A stretch of DNA of 20,496 bases from contig CANEHP010000017.1 in NCBI GenBank assembly GCA_947427325.1, forward strand, positions 1 through 20,496, given 5' to 3'. Below are positions 14,109 to 20,496 of the stretch, in pieces; positions within the stretch are counted from its first letter, which is position 1, and every line of letters starts with the position of its first letter. A program made the position numbers and the translations under genes. This stretch comes from an uncultured Clostridia bacterium (GTDB lineage Bacteria > Bacillota > Clostridia > Oscillospirales > Ruminococcaceae). The notes under the pieces are model-generated. The model saw nothing but the letters and a program-made list of their open reading frames with translations. It had not been told where the DNA came from and did no database searches.

Positions 14109-16832
14109 TTACTCGTTTGCTCCGCAGCACTTCTTGTATTTCTTGCCGCTTCCGCAGGGACAGGGGTCGTTTCTTCCCACCTTTTTGTTCGTACCGCTCT
14201 TAACAACGGGTGCAGTGGGTGCTGTGGGAGCGGGCTTTAAAACCTGCTCGGGCTTAGGCGGCTCTTCAATTCTTACCTTTACCGTAAGCAGCATTCTTAC
14301 CGTATCCTCACGGATAGAAGCAATCATCTCGTCAAACATTGCGAAGCCTTCAAAGCGGTATTCCACAACAGGGTCCTTCTGTCCCATGGAACGCAGTCCG
14401 ATACCCTTTTTCAGCTCGTCCATGGCGTCGATATGGTTCTCCCACTTTGTATCGACATTTTTAAGCAAAATAACACGTTCAAGCTCCCGCATGATCTGAG
14501 GGGTAACTTCCTGTTCCTTTGCCGTGTAAAGCTCCCTAACACGCTCCTGCAAGAACTTCTCCAAATCCTCCCTGCGCAGCTCCTCACGCTCCTGCTTGGT
14601 GTAGCGCAGATCCTCGGGCTTGGTAATAAAGCCCATAAGCGTTTCGCGCAGACCCTCGATGTTCCAGTCCTCGGGCAAATCTCCCTGACAGAATTGATCC
14701 ACGTTTTCGGTGATATATTCCTTCATCATATTCTTGATGCTTTCGCTTACGTCTTCGCCGTTAAGCACCTTGGAACGCTGTGAATAAATGGTTTCTCTCT
14801 GCTGCGACATAACGTCGTCAAAGTCAAGGACATTTTTACGGATCGAGAAGTTTCTGCCCTCGATTTTTCTCTGACAGGATTCTATGGCGTTGGATATTAT
14901 CTTGTTTTCAATAGGCATATCCTCGTCAAAGTTCATGGTTTCCATCATACTGTGGATTCTGTCGCCGCCGAAAATACGCATTAGATCGTCCTCGGTGGAA
15001 ATGAAGAAGCAGCTTTCGCCCGGGTCGCCCTGACGTCCCGCACGTCCTCTAAGCTGGTTGTCGATACGCCTTGACTCGTGACGCTCCGTGCCCAAAATGT
15101 ACAGGCCGCCCGCCTTGCGCACCTCCTCGGCTTCGGGAGCGATCTCCGCCTTGTACTTTTCGTTCAGCTCCTTATAAAGCTCTCTTGCCTTTAAGATATC
15201 CTCGTTGTCGGTTTCCGAAAAGCCCGTTGCTTCACTGATAAGCTCTTCGTCTATTTCCATTTTGCGCATCTGCGCCTTTGCAAGATATTCGGGGTTGCCG
15301 CCTAACATAATATCGGTGCCTCGTCCCGCCATATTGGTGGCAATGGTAACTGCGCCCTTTTTGCCTGCCTGCGCAACAATTTCCGCTTCTCTCTGGTGGT
15401 TCTTGGCGTTCAGCACCTCGTGCTTTATGCCCGTTTTCTTTAAAAGCTTGGACAGCAGCTCGGATTTTTCAATGGAAATAGTACCCACAAGCACGGGCTG
15501 ACCCTTTTCATGACAAGCCTTTATCTGCCGGATAACGGCGTTAAACTTGCCCTTTTCGTTTTTATAAACCTGGTCGTGGTGATCCTGTCTTATTACCGGC
15601 TTATTTGTAGGCACTTCGATAACGTCAAGGCTGTATATGCCTCTGAACTCGTTTTCCTCGGTCATAGCCGTACCCGTCATACCCGACAGCTTATCATACA
15701 TACGGAAATAATTCTGGAATGTGATTGTGGCAAGGGTCTTGCTTTCGTTTTTGATCTTCACGCCCTCTTTTGCCTCGATAGCCTGATGCAGACCCTCGTT
15801 AAAACGTCTGCCCAGCATAAGACGTCCCGTAAATTCGTCAACGATAATAATTTCATCGTCCTTAACCACATAGTCTATATCGTTGTGCATAATGCCGTGA
15901 GCCTTGATAGCCTGATTTATATGGTGGAGCAATGTAAGGTTTTCGGGGTCCATAAGATTTTCTACGCCAAAATGGGCTTCCGCCTTTTTAACGCCCCTTG
16001 GCAGCAGGGTAGCCGATTTTGCCTTTTCGTCTATCAGGTAGTCGCCGTCATAATCGTCCTCGTTTTCCTTTGAGTCGGTTTCTACCATGGTGTAAGCCTT
16101 TAGACCCTTGGCAAATGCGTCTGCCTTTTGATAAAGGTCGGTGGACTTGTCTCCCTGTCCCGAAATAATCAAAGGGGTTCTCGCTTCGTCTATTAAAATA
16201 GAGTCTACCTCGTCCACAATGGCGAAGTTATGCTCTCTCTGAACAAGGTCCTGCTTTCGCACAACCATATTGTCGCGAAGGTAGTCAAAGCCGAACTCGT
16301 TGTTTGTACCGTATGTGATGTCGCAGGCATAGGACTTTCTTCTTTCGTTATTGTTTATTCCGTGAATTATAAGACCTACGGTAAGCCCCAAAAAGCGGTG
16401 GACTCTGCCAATCTGCTCGCTGTCACGCTTGGCAAGGTAATCGTTGACGGTAACAACGTGAACGCCCTTGCCCGTAAGTGCGTTAAGATAAGAGGGAAGC
16501 GCCGCAACAAAGGTCTTGCCTTCACCTGTTTTCATTTCGGCGATTCTGCCCTGGTGAAGCACGATACCTCCCAAAATCTGAACGGGATAAGGCTTGATGG
16601 CAATAACTCTCCACATCGCCTCACGGCATACGGCAAATGCGTCCGGCAGTAAATCATCAAGGGTTTCCCCCTTTGCCAGTCTTTCTTTAAGAATTGCGGT
16701 CTGTCCCTGCAATTCCTTATCGCTCATAGCGGCATATTTAGGCTCTAAGTCGAGGGTGGCCTGTTTTTTGCCCTCTATTCTTTTCAGCTCCTTTTCGGAA
16801 TAGCTTCCGAACAATTTGTCAAATAAACCCAT
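14109..16832 (-). CDS. secA: Protein translocase ATPase SecA
   Basis: SecA binds preproteins and drives them through SecYEG using ATP hydrolysis. The 907-residue product is full length. It starts MGLFDKLFGSYSEKELKRIE. Walker A MKTGEGKT is at 100-107 and Walker B DEVD at 207-210 (followed by SILIDEARTPLI). The preprotein crosslinking region follows, then the second nucleotide-binding domain with TIATNMAGRGTDIMLGGNPE and QLRGRAGRQGDPG. The C-terminal zinc tail CPCGSGKKYKKCC has Cys891, 893, 902 and 903, the SecB/ribosome/lipid-interacting SEC-C motif. AAGGAAG (complement of 16841-16848) lies about 8 nt before the ATG. A consensus sigma-A promoter is about 75-100 bp upstream. No prfB follows it, unlike in many Firmicutes; an inverted-repeat element does. 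Confidence 0.99.
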   Translation of the reverse strand: MGLFDKLFGSYSEKELKRIEGKKQATLDLEPKYAAMSDKELQGQTAILKERLAKGETLDDLLPDAFAVCREAMWRVIAIKPYPVQILGGIVLHQGRIAEMKTGEGKTFVAALPSYLNALTGKGVHVVTVNDYLAKRDSEQIGRVHRFLGLTVGLIIHGINNNERRKSYACDITYGTNNEFGFDYLRDNMVVRKQDLVQREHNFAIVDEVDSILIDEARTPLIISGQGDKSTDLYQKADAFAKGLKAYTMVETDSKENEDDYDGDYLIDEKAKSATLLPRGVKKAEAHFGVENLMDPENLTLLHHINQAIKAHGIMHNDIDYVVKDDEIIIVDEFTGRLMLGRRFNEGLHQAIEAKEGVKIKNESKTLATITFQNYFRMYDKLSGMTGTAMTEENEFRGIYSLDVIEVPTNKPVIRQDHHDQVYKNEKGKFNAVIRQIKACHEKGQPVLVGTISIEKSELLSKLLKKTGIKHEVLNAKNHQREAEIVAQAGKKGAVTIATNMAGRGTDIMLGGNPEYLAKAQMRKMEIDEELISEATGFSETDNEDILKARELYKELNEKYKAEIAPEAEEVRKAGGLYILGTERHESRRIDNQLRGRAGRQGDPGESCFFISTEDDLMRIFGGDRIHSMMETMNFDEDMPIENKIISNAIESCQRKIEGRNFSIRKNVLDFDDVMSQQRETIYSQRSKVLNGEDVSESIKNMMKEYITENVDQFCQGDLPEDWNIEGLRETLMGFITKPEDLRYTKQEREELRREDLEKFLQERVRELYTAKEQEVTPQIMRELERVILLKNVDTKWENHIDAMDELKKGIGLRSMGQKDPVVEYRFEGFAMFDEMIASIREDTVRMLLTVKVRIEEPPKPEQVLKPAPTAPTAPVVKSGTNKKVGRNDPCPCGSGKKYKKCCGANE

Positions 16833-16907
16833 TTTTATTCCTTCCTTTTGCGCTGTTTATATAGGTATTAGGTATTCTTACCCAATTTTACTATTTTACA
16901 TTTTATC

Positions 16908-16936
16908 ATTATACACTAATATTAAAGGAAAGTCAA
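16908..16936 (-). promoter_or_regulatory. Sigma-A promoter for secA
   Basis: On the minus strand TTGACT (complement of 16931-16936) and TATAAT (complement of 16908-16913) are separated by exactly 17 nt, one base from consensus. The predicted start of transcription is near 16901, giving a leader of about 70 nt before secA. Confidence 0.85.
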
Positions 16937-17013
16937 TATTTTGAGCTTTTTAATCAGCCCACGGGCACAACCTTCCCCACTGCGGCAGATTACGGCAAAA
17001 AAACAAATATTTC

Positions 17014-17042
17014 TTGACATTCATTTAAAAGTGTGTTAAAAT
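17014..17042 (+). promoter_or_regulatory. Sigma-A promoter for the TPP riboswitch-thiT unit
   Basis: TTGACA (17014-17019) and TAAAAT (17037-17042) are separated by 17 nt. Transcription would start about 17049, right at the beginning of the riboswitch aptamer. Confidence 0.85.
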
Positions 17043-17048
17043 AAAATT

Positions 17049-17134
17049 CAGCAGGGAGCTGATATTTCGGCTGAGAGGAAATGGATTGACATTTCGACCT
17101 ATTGACCTGATTCGGATAATGCCGACGTAGGGAT
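17049..17134 (+). ncRNA. TPP (THI-box) riboswitch aptamer
   Basis: Diagnostic conserved blocks are present: GCAGGGAGCTGAT near the 5' end, the CTGAGA box (17071-17076), and ACCTGATTCGGATAATGCCG (17105-17124) followed by ACGTAGGGA (17125-17133). These are the thiamine pyrophosphate sensing core. With TPP bound, the downstream terminator (17186-17220) should form and shut off thiT. The intervening sequence includes an alternative stem, GAAGCT/AGCTTC (about 17154-17173). Confidence 0.95.
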
Positions 17135-17185
17135 AAATAGATTCGTGTTGCGGAAGCTTGTAACAACAGCTTCTGAAATACCTCG

Positions 17186-17220
17186 CCCCTGTGCAGTACT
17201 GCATAGGGGTTAAATTTTTT
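17186..17220 (+). terminator. Riboswitch-controlled intrinsic terminator
   Basis: CCCCTGTGCA (17186-17195) pairs with TGCATAGGGG (17200-17209), with one G-U pair and a short GTAC loop. TTAAATTTTTT follows (17210-17220). It lies between the TPP aptamer and thiT, in the usual expression-platform position. Confidence 0.88.
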
Positions 17221-17256
17221 CCTGCGCAATTCAAAAAGCAGAAAGGAAAAAGAAAA

Positions 17257-18054
17257 ATGAAAAAATCACTAAGACTTACAGAAACGGCTATTATGATAGC
17301 CCTGGGCTTTATTTTAAGCATGCTTAAAATAAACGATATGCCCTTTGGCGGCTCTGTTACAGTATTCAGTATGCTGCCCGTTATCGTGGTAGCATACCGT
17401 TACGGCACGGCTTGGGGCTTGCTTGCGGGTTTTGCGGCAAGTTTTCTTCAAATGCTTATGGGACTTAAAAATCTTACCTATGCCACAAGCGGGGCGGCTG
17501 TTATTGCAATTATTATGCTGGATTACATAGTTGCCTTTGCGGTAATGGGACTTGGCGGAATATTCAGGGGCAAGATAAAGGATCAGGGCGTTTCCCTTGC
17601 GGCAGGTGCGCTGGTTGCCTGCGTACTGCGCTACATTTGCCATGTAATTTCAGGCTGCACGGTTTGGGCGGGCGTATCTATTCCCACCAATGACGGGCTT
17701 CTTTATTCCCTTGCGTACAATGCGGCTTATATGGTTCCCGAAACGGTCTTAACCGTTGTAGGCGCATATTTTGCGGGAAAGGCGTTCACGCTTTCTTCCG
17801 AGCAGGTAAAGAGAGTGCCCCTTGATACAGGCAGCGCAAGAAATCTGGTTGCGGCAATTCCCGCTGTTATTTCGGTAGTTATTTCCTTTGTATTTATTTT
17901 CGGTATGGTTCAGACCGAGGAAGGGTTTGATATTACCGCTATTACGCAGGGCGACATATTCGATTGGCTGCCTGTTATTATTTCTCCTGTTGTGGGAATT
18001 GCTACTGCTGTTATTATTAAAATGGTGGCTTTTAAGGATAAGAAGGCGGCGTGA
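17257..18054 (+). CDS. thiT: Thiamine ECF transporter S component ThiT
   Basis: ThiT is the membrane subunit that binds thiamine for an energy-coupling-factor (ECF) transporter; the EcfA/A'/T module is shared and not encoded here. The 265-residue product has a run of hydrophobic segments. It carries ThiT-type motifs: LRLTETAIMIAL at the N-terminus, FGGSVTVFSMLPVIVVAYRYG (about 28-48; the GGSVT-FSMLP pattern), GLLAGFAASFLQ, and LRYICHVISGCTVWAG. It is longer than the usual ~180-200 residues; the extra C-terminal part adds about two membrane segments (from about residue 190). ATG 17257 is preferred, with AAAGG (17242-17246) 10 nt upstream. The frame is open upstream, but only into the terminator hairpin. 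Control by TPP is directly indicated by the riboswitch. Confidence 0.93.
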   Translation: MKKSLRLTETAIMIALGFILSMLKINDMPFGGSVTVFSMLPVIVVAYRYGTAWGLLAGFAASFLQMLMGLKNLTYATSGAAVIAIIMLDYIVAFAVMGLGGIFRGKIKDQGVSLAAGALVACVLRYICHVISGCTVWAGVSIPTNDGLLYSLAYNAAYMVPETVLTVVGAYFAGKAFTLSSEQVKRVPLDTGSARNLVAAIPAVISVVISFVFIFGMVQTEEGFDITAITQGDIFDWLPVIISPVVGIATAVIIKMVAFKDKKAA

Positions 18055-18061
18055 GTTTAGA

Positions 18062-18217
18062 GCTTGTTTGAAAACAGAGGGAATGCCGGATTTTTGTTCC
18101 AAAATGGTTGGATTCAAGGAAAAAAACGCAGTCAAACCGACGTTTGACCGGGCTTTTTGACGCAGAAGATAACCGTTTTGGGGTGAAAAGACGGCGTTTC
18201 CGATTTTTCAAGCAAGC
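18062..18217. mobile_element. MITE-like 156-bp inverted-repeat element (family 3)
   Basis: The left arm GCTTGTTTGAAAACAG and the right arm (inverse GCTTGCTTGAAAAATC) form an imperfect terminal inverted repeat of about 28 bp. Internal parts are CAAGG (18115), a perfect 7-bp hairpin GTCAAAC-CGAC-GTTTGAC (18131-18148), TTTTGACGCAG (18155-18165; the same 11-mer is in the element at 13929), and a CCGT/ACGG hairpin (18173-18194). It starts 7 nt after the thiT stop. Its right end abuts the deletion derivative at 18219. No coding capacity is seen. Confidence 0.75.
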
Positions 18218-18218
18218 C

Positions 18219-18298
18219 CTAATTCTCGACTAAAAATAAACAATCCTTGCGGTTTGATTTTCGCAAATCTTTGTCTGTTTTTAGACGAGAATCAGTAT
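18219..18298. mobile_element. Inverted, internally deleted copy of the family 1 element
   Basis: Read on the minus strand from 18298 it begins ATACTGATTCTCG and continues as the 12373 element does. At TTGCG it jumps to the second TTGCG of that element (12406 and 12481 there), then follows it to near the end. The 75-bp deletion between 5-bp direct repeats explains the length (80 bp plus three missing terminal bases). The last bases are lost where it meets the family 3 element. Arms are about 80% identical to the full copy by eye. Confidence 0.8.
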
Positions 18299-18313
18299 AA
18301 ATTTGCTGTAAAA

Positions 18314-18356
18314 AATATTGAAAACCCTGCCGTAAAAAGGCGGGGTTTTCAATATT
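18314..18356. terminator. Strong bidirectional terminator between thiT and apbE
   Basis: An 18-bp stem (18314-18331 with 18339-18356, one G-U pair) contains AATATTGAAAACCC and its inverse over a 7-nt loop GTAAAAA. Short outer CTGT/ACAG pairing extends it. T-rich sequence follows on the plus strand (AATTTTTAAG). It lies between convergent genes and likely ends both transcripts. Confidence 0.85.
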
Positions 18357-18380
18357 ACAGAATTTTTAAGTCCAAACATT

Positions 18381-19412
18381 TTATTTAACAATTTTCTCAA
18401 GCTTCCCAAGCTCGCCGACTTTGCATTCGTCAAAAATCCCCTTCGTAACCAAAACCCTTTTATCCTCCGTCACAATCACCATTTCAAAGTCTCCCTGCTC
18501 CTTCCAGAACTCTACCGCGTCCTTTTCCCCCATAACAAACAGCGCTGTGGAAAGCCCGTCGCATATAAGTCCGCTGCCGCCTATAACCGTTACCGACGCC
18601 AATCCGTTATCCGCAGGGCAGCCTGTTTTCGGATCGATTATATGGCAGTAACGCCTGCCGCCCTCTTCAAAATACCTTTGATAATTTCCCGAGGTGACTA
18701 TTGCCTTGTCCCTTGTCTTAACTACACAGGCATATCCCTCTCCAAAGGGATTTTGCACGCCTATGCTCCAATCCGAGCCGTCGGGCTTTGTACCCAAAAG
18801 GGCAATATTGCCGCCCAAATTCACCAAAGCGGACTTTGCCCCCGATTCCTTTAAAAGCTCTATAGCCTTATCGCCTGCATAGCCCTTAGCCGCCGCTCCC
18901 AAATCTATCTGAAAATTTTCGGGCATGGCAAGAAAGCTGTCCTTTAGGATGATTTTATCATAGCCGATATTTTTCAGCAGCCGGTTTATATCGCTTTTAT
19001 CGGGAATCCTGTAATCTCCTGTAGTAAATCCCCATTCCTTTATAACGGGATAAAGTGAAATATCCAGTGCGCCTTCTGTTTTTTCGCTTATTTCCAAAGC
19101 GGCGGCTATAATTTTTTCTGCGTCCTCCGACAGCTTCACGCCCTCTTTTGAGCCTTGATTTATCTCGTAAATCTCGCTGCCGGGGCTTGTAACGGATAAC
19201 CGAGCGTCAAGGGCTGCGATCTCCCTGCGGCAGCTGTCAAGGGCATTTTCCGCATCCTCCCCATAGGCGGAAATGCTTATATATGTATCCATAGCGAAAA
19301 ATTCCGCAGTTTTCATATTCCCATTCCCATCGCTATAGTCATTGCAGCCTGTTAAGCTTACAGCTGCCGCTAAAAATGCCGCAAAGCCTTTTGCTTTATT
19401 TTTGCCGTTCAT
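18381..19412 (-). CDS. apbE: FAD:protein FMN transferase ApbE, lipoprotein
   Basis: ApbE covalently attaches FMN from FAD to a threonine/serine of extracytoplasmic flavoproteins. The 343-residue product has a lipoprotein signal with lipobox LTGC (Cys23), placing it outside the membrane. Family motifs follow in order: AMDTY (about 40-44), FQIDLGAAAKGYAGD, SALVNLGGNI, TSGNYQRYF, CHIIDPKTGCP, and the magnesium-binding-type CDGLSTALFVMG. ATG 19412 is chosen because it places the signal peptide at the N-terminus; an in-frame TTG at 19445 would add 11 charged residues before it. The gene overlaps the end of the upstream Gx-transporter gene by 17 nt, indicating one operon. No FMN-binding-domain substrate is in the window, so the acceptor must be encoded elsewhere or beyond the right edge. 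Confidence 0.93.
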   Translation of the reverse strand: MNGKNKAKGFAAFLAAAVSLTGCNDYSDGNGNMKTAEFFAMDTYISISAYGEDAENALDSCRREIAALDARLSVTSPGSEIYEINQGSKEGVKLSEDAEKIIAAALEISEKTEGALDISLYPVIKEWGFTTGDYRIPDKSDINRLLKNIGYDKIILKDSFLAMPENFQIDLGAAAKGYAGDKAIELLKESGAKSALVNLGGNIALLGTKPDGSDWSIGVQNPFGEGYACVVKTRDKAIVTSGNYQRYFEEGGRRYCHIIDPKTGCPADNGLASVTVIGGSGLICDGLSTALFVMGEKDAVEFWKEQGDFEMVIVTEDKRVLVTKGIFDECKVGELGKLEKIVK

Positions 19413-19929
19413 TTCTGTTCCGTCCCTTCGGATTTCTTTTATCAAGTCTGTTTAGCAGCAGCTGCCCGCATATTCCCGTAAACGCTCCCGCAATACAGCC
19501 GCTGACAAGCAAAAAGGGCAGATATGCGATAACCGCCGCTGTTCTCATCAAAATAACCGCCGCAGCTATTTGCCCGACGTTATGTAAAACCGCCCCCAAA
19601 ACACTGCAAATCCAAAGGCGACTTCGAGGTATAATCCTTTTTAACGGCAGCATTCCCAAAAGGCATAGCACGCCCCCCGACAGACTGTACAAAACAGTCG
19701 AGGGACTTCCGCAGAAAAGCCCGCCCAAAATAATTCTCACAAGCAATATAAGGGCAATTTCCCACCGCTTATAGCGATAAACCCCATAAACGGTAATAAT
19801 ATTGGCAAGTCCCAGCTTAACCCCCGCTATCGGCGATAAATTGGGAATTTGCAGCTCTATTACAAATATTATAAGAGCAATGGCGGTCATAAGAGATAAT
19901 TCCGCAAGCCTTTTTGTGCTGATTTTCAT
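19396..19929 (-). CDS. Gx transporter family membrane protein
   Basis: The product is 177 residues and strongly hydrophobic, with about five to six membrane segments. It belongs to the family historically labelled heptaprenyl diphosphate synthase component I but now called Gx transporter, an ECF S-component-like fold. The diagnostic N-terminal block is ISTKRLAELSLMTAIALIIF, then LSPIAGVKLGLANIITVYGV (about 32-51), where PxxGVKLGLAN is the family signature. A basic cytoplasmic tail (DKRNPKGRNRNERQK) ends the protein. AGGAG (complement of 19936-19940) gives a strong start and overlaps the TAG stop of the upstream gene, so translation is coupled. The substrate is unknown. Pairing with NusG-domain-II and ApbE genes suggests flavin or quinone-linked extracytoplasmic electron transfer, as in the Listeria EET locus. 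Confidence 0.87.
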   Translation of the reverse strand: MKISTKRLAELSLMTAIALIIFVIELQIPNLSPIAGVKLGLANIITVYGVYRYKRWEIALILLVRIILGGLFCGSPSTVLYSLSGGVLCLLGMLPLKRIIPRSRLWICSVLGAVLHNVGQIAAAVILMRTAAVIAYLPFLLVSGCIAGAFTGICGQLLLNRLDKRNPKGRNRNERQK

Positions 19930-19938
19930 AGTATGCTC

Positions 19939-20316
19939 CTATTGCCCCGCCACGGCGTCAATTTTGTATTCCGAAGCGGCAAAGCGTATTACAAGACGAT
20001 GGGGCAGACAGACAACAGGTGCGCCGCTGTCAAGCCAGCCCATTTTTACGCAGGTGTTGTCCCGACAGTCCGCTTCCCTTACTCTGATTTTTCCGCCGCT
20101 TATTTCAATAAGATTGCTGCCGCCGTTATATTCGACCGTGAATGTTCTGTCCTTTTCCCTGCTGAGATCAAGGCGGCAAATAACTTGTTCTTCACTAAGA
20201 ATTTCCACAATATCGGAGTTTGGCTTTTGCATAAGAATAACGCTGCCGATTATTCCCGATAAAAAAATTAAGAAGGCTGTTATATAGATTATTTTCAGCT
20301 TTGTTTTTTGTTTCAT
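19939..20316 (-). CDS. Membrane-anchored NusG domain II protein
   Basis: The product is 125 residues: one N-terminal membrane segment (about 8-29), then an extracytoplasmic domain ending in the signature EADCRDNTCVKMGWLDSG and VVCLPHRLVIRF. This includes the Cys pair (Cys84/Cys89) and Cys103 typical of stand-alone NusG domain II proteins. Despite the name it is not a transcription factor. Members are found beside Gx-transporter and ApbE genes in Firmicutes and are suspected to act in extracytoplasmic redox chemistry. ATG 20316 puts the membrane segment at the N-terminus. An ATG at 20397 would add 27 residues, but a likely promoter -10 overlaps that position. The ribosome binding site for 20316 is weak (AGG 5 nt upstream). 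Confidence 0.85.
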   Translation of the reverse strand: MKQKTKLKIIYITAFLIFLSGIIGSVILMQKPNSDIVEILSEEQVICRLDLSREKDRTFTVEYNGGSNLIEISGGKIRVREADCRDNTCVKMGWLDSGAPVVCLPHRLVIRFAASEYKIDAVAGQ

Positions 20317-20397
20317 ATTTACCTGTTTTTTATTTGCGTCAAGTATTGTGGCAAGATTTAATTGGGGGAGCAATATTGGCTTTTGATTCCCTAACAT

Positions 20398-20427
20398 ATA
20401 ATATCACATTTGCCTACCTAATTACAA
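20398..20427 (-). promoter_or_regulatory. Candidate promoter of the NusG II-Gx-apbE operon
   Basis: On the minus strand TTGTAA (complement of 20422-20427) and TATTAT (complement of 20398-20403) are separated by 18 nt. Transcription would begin near 20391, about 75 nt before ATG 20316. Both hexamers deviate from consensus. The family 2 element copy begins only about 22 bp further upstream. Confidence 0.45.
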
Positions 20428-20449
20428 TAACCAATTCTAAATTTTTAAG

Positions 20450-20496
20450 AACTTGTTCTCATAGGAATGGTGCGCAGATTTTCGAGCAAATTTTGT
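20450..20496. mobile_element. Second family 2 element, cut by right window edge
   Basis: The last 47 bases match positions 13929-13975 with a single difference (A instead of G at element base 27). The left flank is TTAAG, as at the right end of the other copy. The rest lies outside the window. This shows the family 2 element is multicopy in this genome. Confidence 0.9.

Noticed and set aside
13928..14130. Coding frames across the element downstream of secA
   Set aside because: They arise from the inverted-repeat element and the secA end, lack ribosome binding sites and resemble no protein.
15510..16652. Long plus-strand open frames inside secA
   Set aside because: They are antisense shadows of a complete, well-conserved secA gene and have low-quality, repeat-like composition.
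20317..20397. ATG 20397 as start of the NusG domain II protein
   Set aside because: It lies at the likely promoter -10, has no close ribosome binding site and adds 27 residues before the membrane anchor; ATG 20316 fits better.

Overview
The window looks like chromosome from an anaerobic Firmicute of class Clostridia. An Oscillospirales/Ruminococcaceae-type host is a guess from gene content and codon style, not a demonstrated identification. GC content is moderate, Shine-Dalgarno sites are strong, and the flagellar genes are ordered as in Bacillus/Clostridium (flgM-flgN-flgK-flgL-yviE-like-fliW-csrA). A Gram-positive-type ThiT under a TPP riboswitch and lipoprotein-anchored ApbE and HlyD-like proteins fit the same picture.

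Layout. (1) Positions 1-95 are a 12-bp tandem repeat running off the left edge. (2) Positions 147-10776, all plus strand, form a late flagellar/filament-assembly locus: flgM, flgN, flgK, flgL, a yviE-like gene, fliW, csrA, a very large fliD, fliS, a short membrane ORF, a coiled-coil gene in the usual fliT position, and an orphan receiver-domain gene. Two sigma-28 (SigD/FliA)-type promoters with the same 16-nt spacing precede flgM and fliW. No flagellin gene is present. (3) Positions 10790-11124 hold a structured inverted-repeat element, a strong bidirectional terminator and a phased A-tract tandem repeat. (4) Positions 11142-16832, minus strand, hold secA, a DUF1015 gene and an orphan HlyD-like lipoprotein gene, separated by two ~158-bp inverted-repeat elements. 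(5) Positions 17014-18054, plus strand, hold a promoter, TPP riboswitch, terminator and thiT. (6) Positions 18062-18298 hold a third element abutting a deletion derivative of the first. (7) Positions 18381-20316, minus strand, are a tightly packed operon: NusG-domain-II protein, Gx-transporter family protein, ApbE. (8) Positions 20450-20496 are the start of another element copy, cut by the window edge.

How the genes work together. FlgM holds sigma-28 until the hook is complete. FlgN chaperones FlgK and FlgL (hook-filament junction), and FliS chaperones flagellin. FliD caps the filament, and FliW with CsrA couples filament protein supply to translation. The apbE operon is the kind of gene set linked to flavinylated extracytoplasmic redox proteins, but no flavin-acceptor protein lies in the window.

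The most unusual signal is a set of ~155-160-bp non-coding elements at 12373, 13929 and 18062, with a probable divergent relative at 10790, a deletion derivative at 18219 and an edge copy at 20450. Their terminal inverted repeats differ in sequence. The internal skeleton is nevertheless kept at nearly the same offsets: CAAGG, then a 7-bp hairpin with a 4-nt loop, then ACGCAG, then a second hairpin. The first hairpin pairs fully in all three with entirely different bases, which is a covariation pattern.
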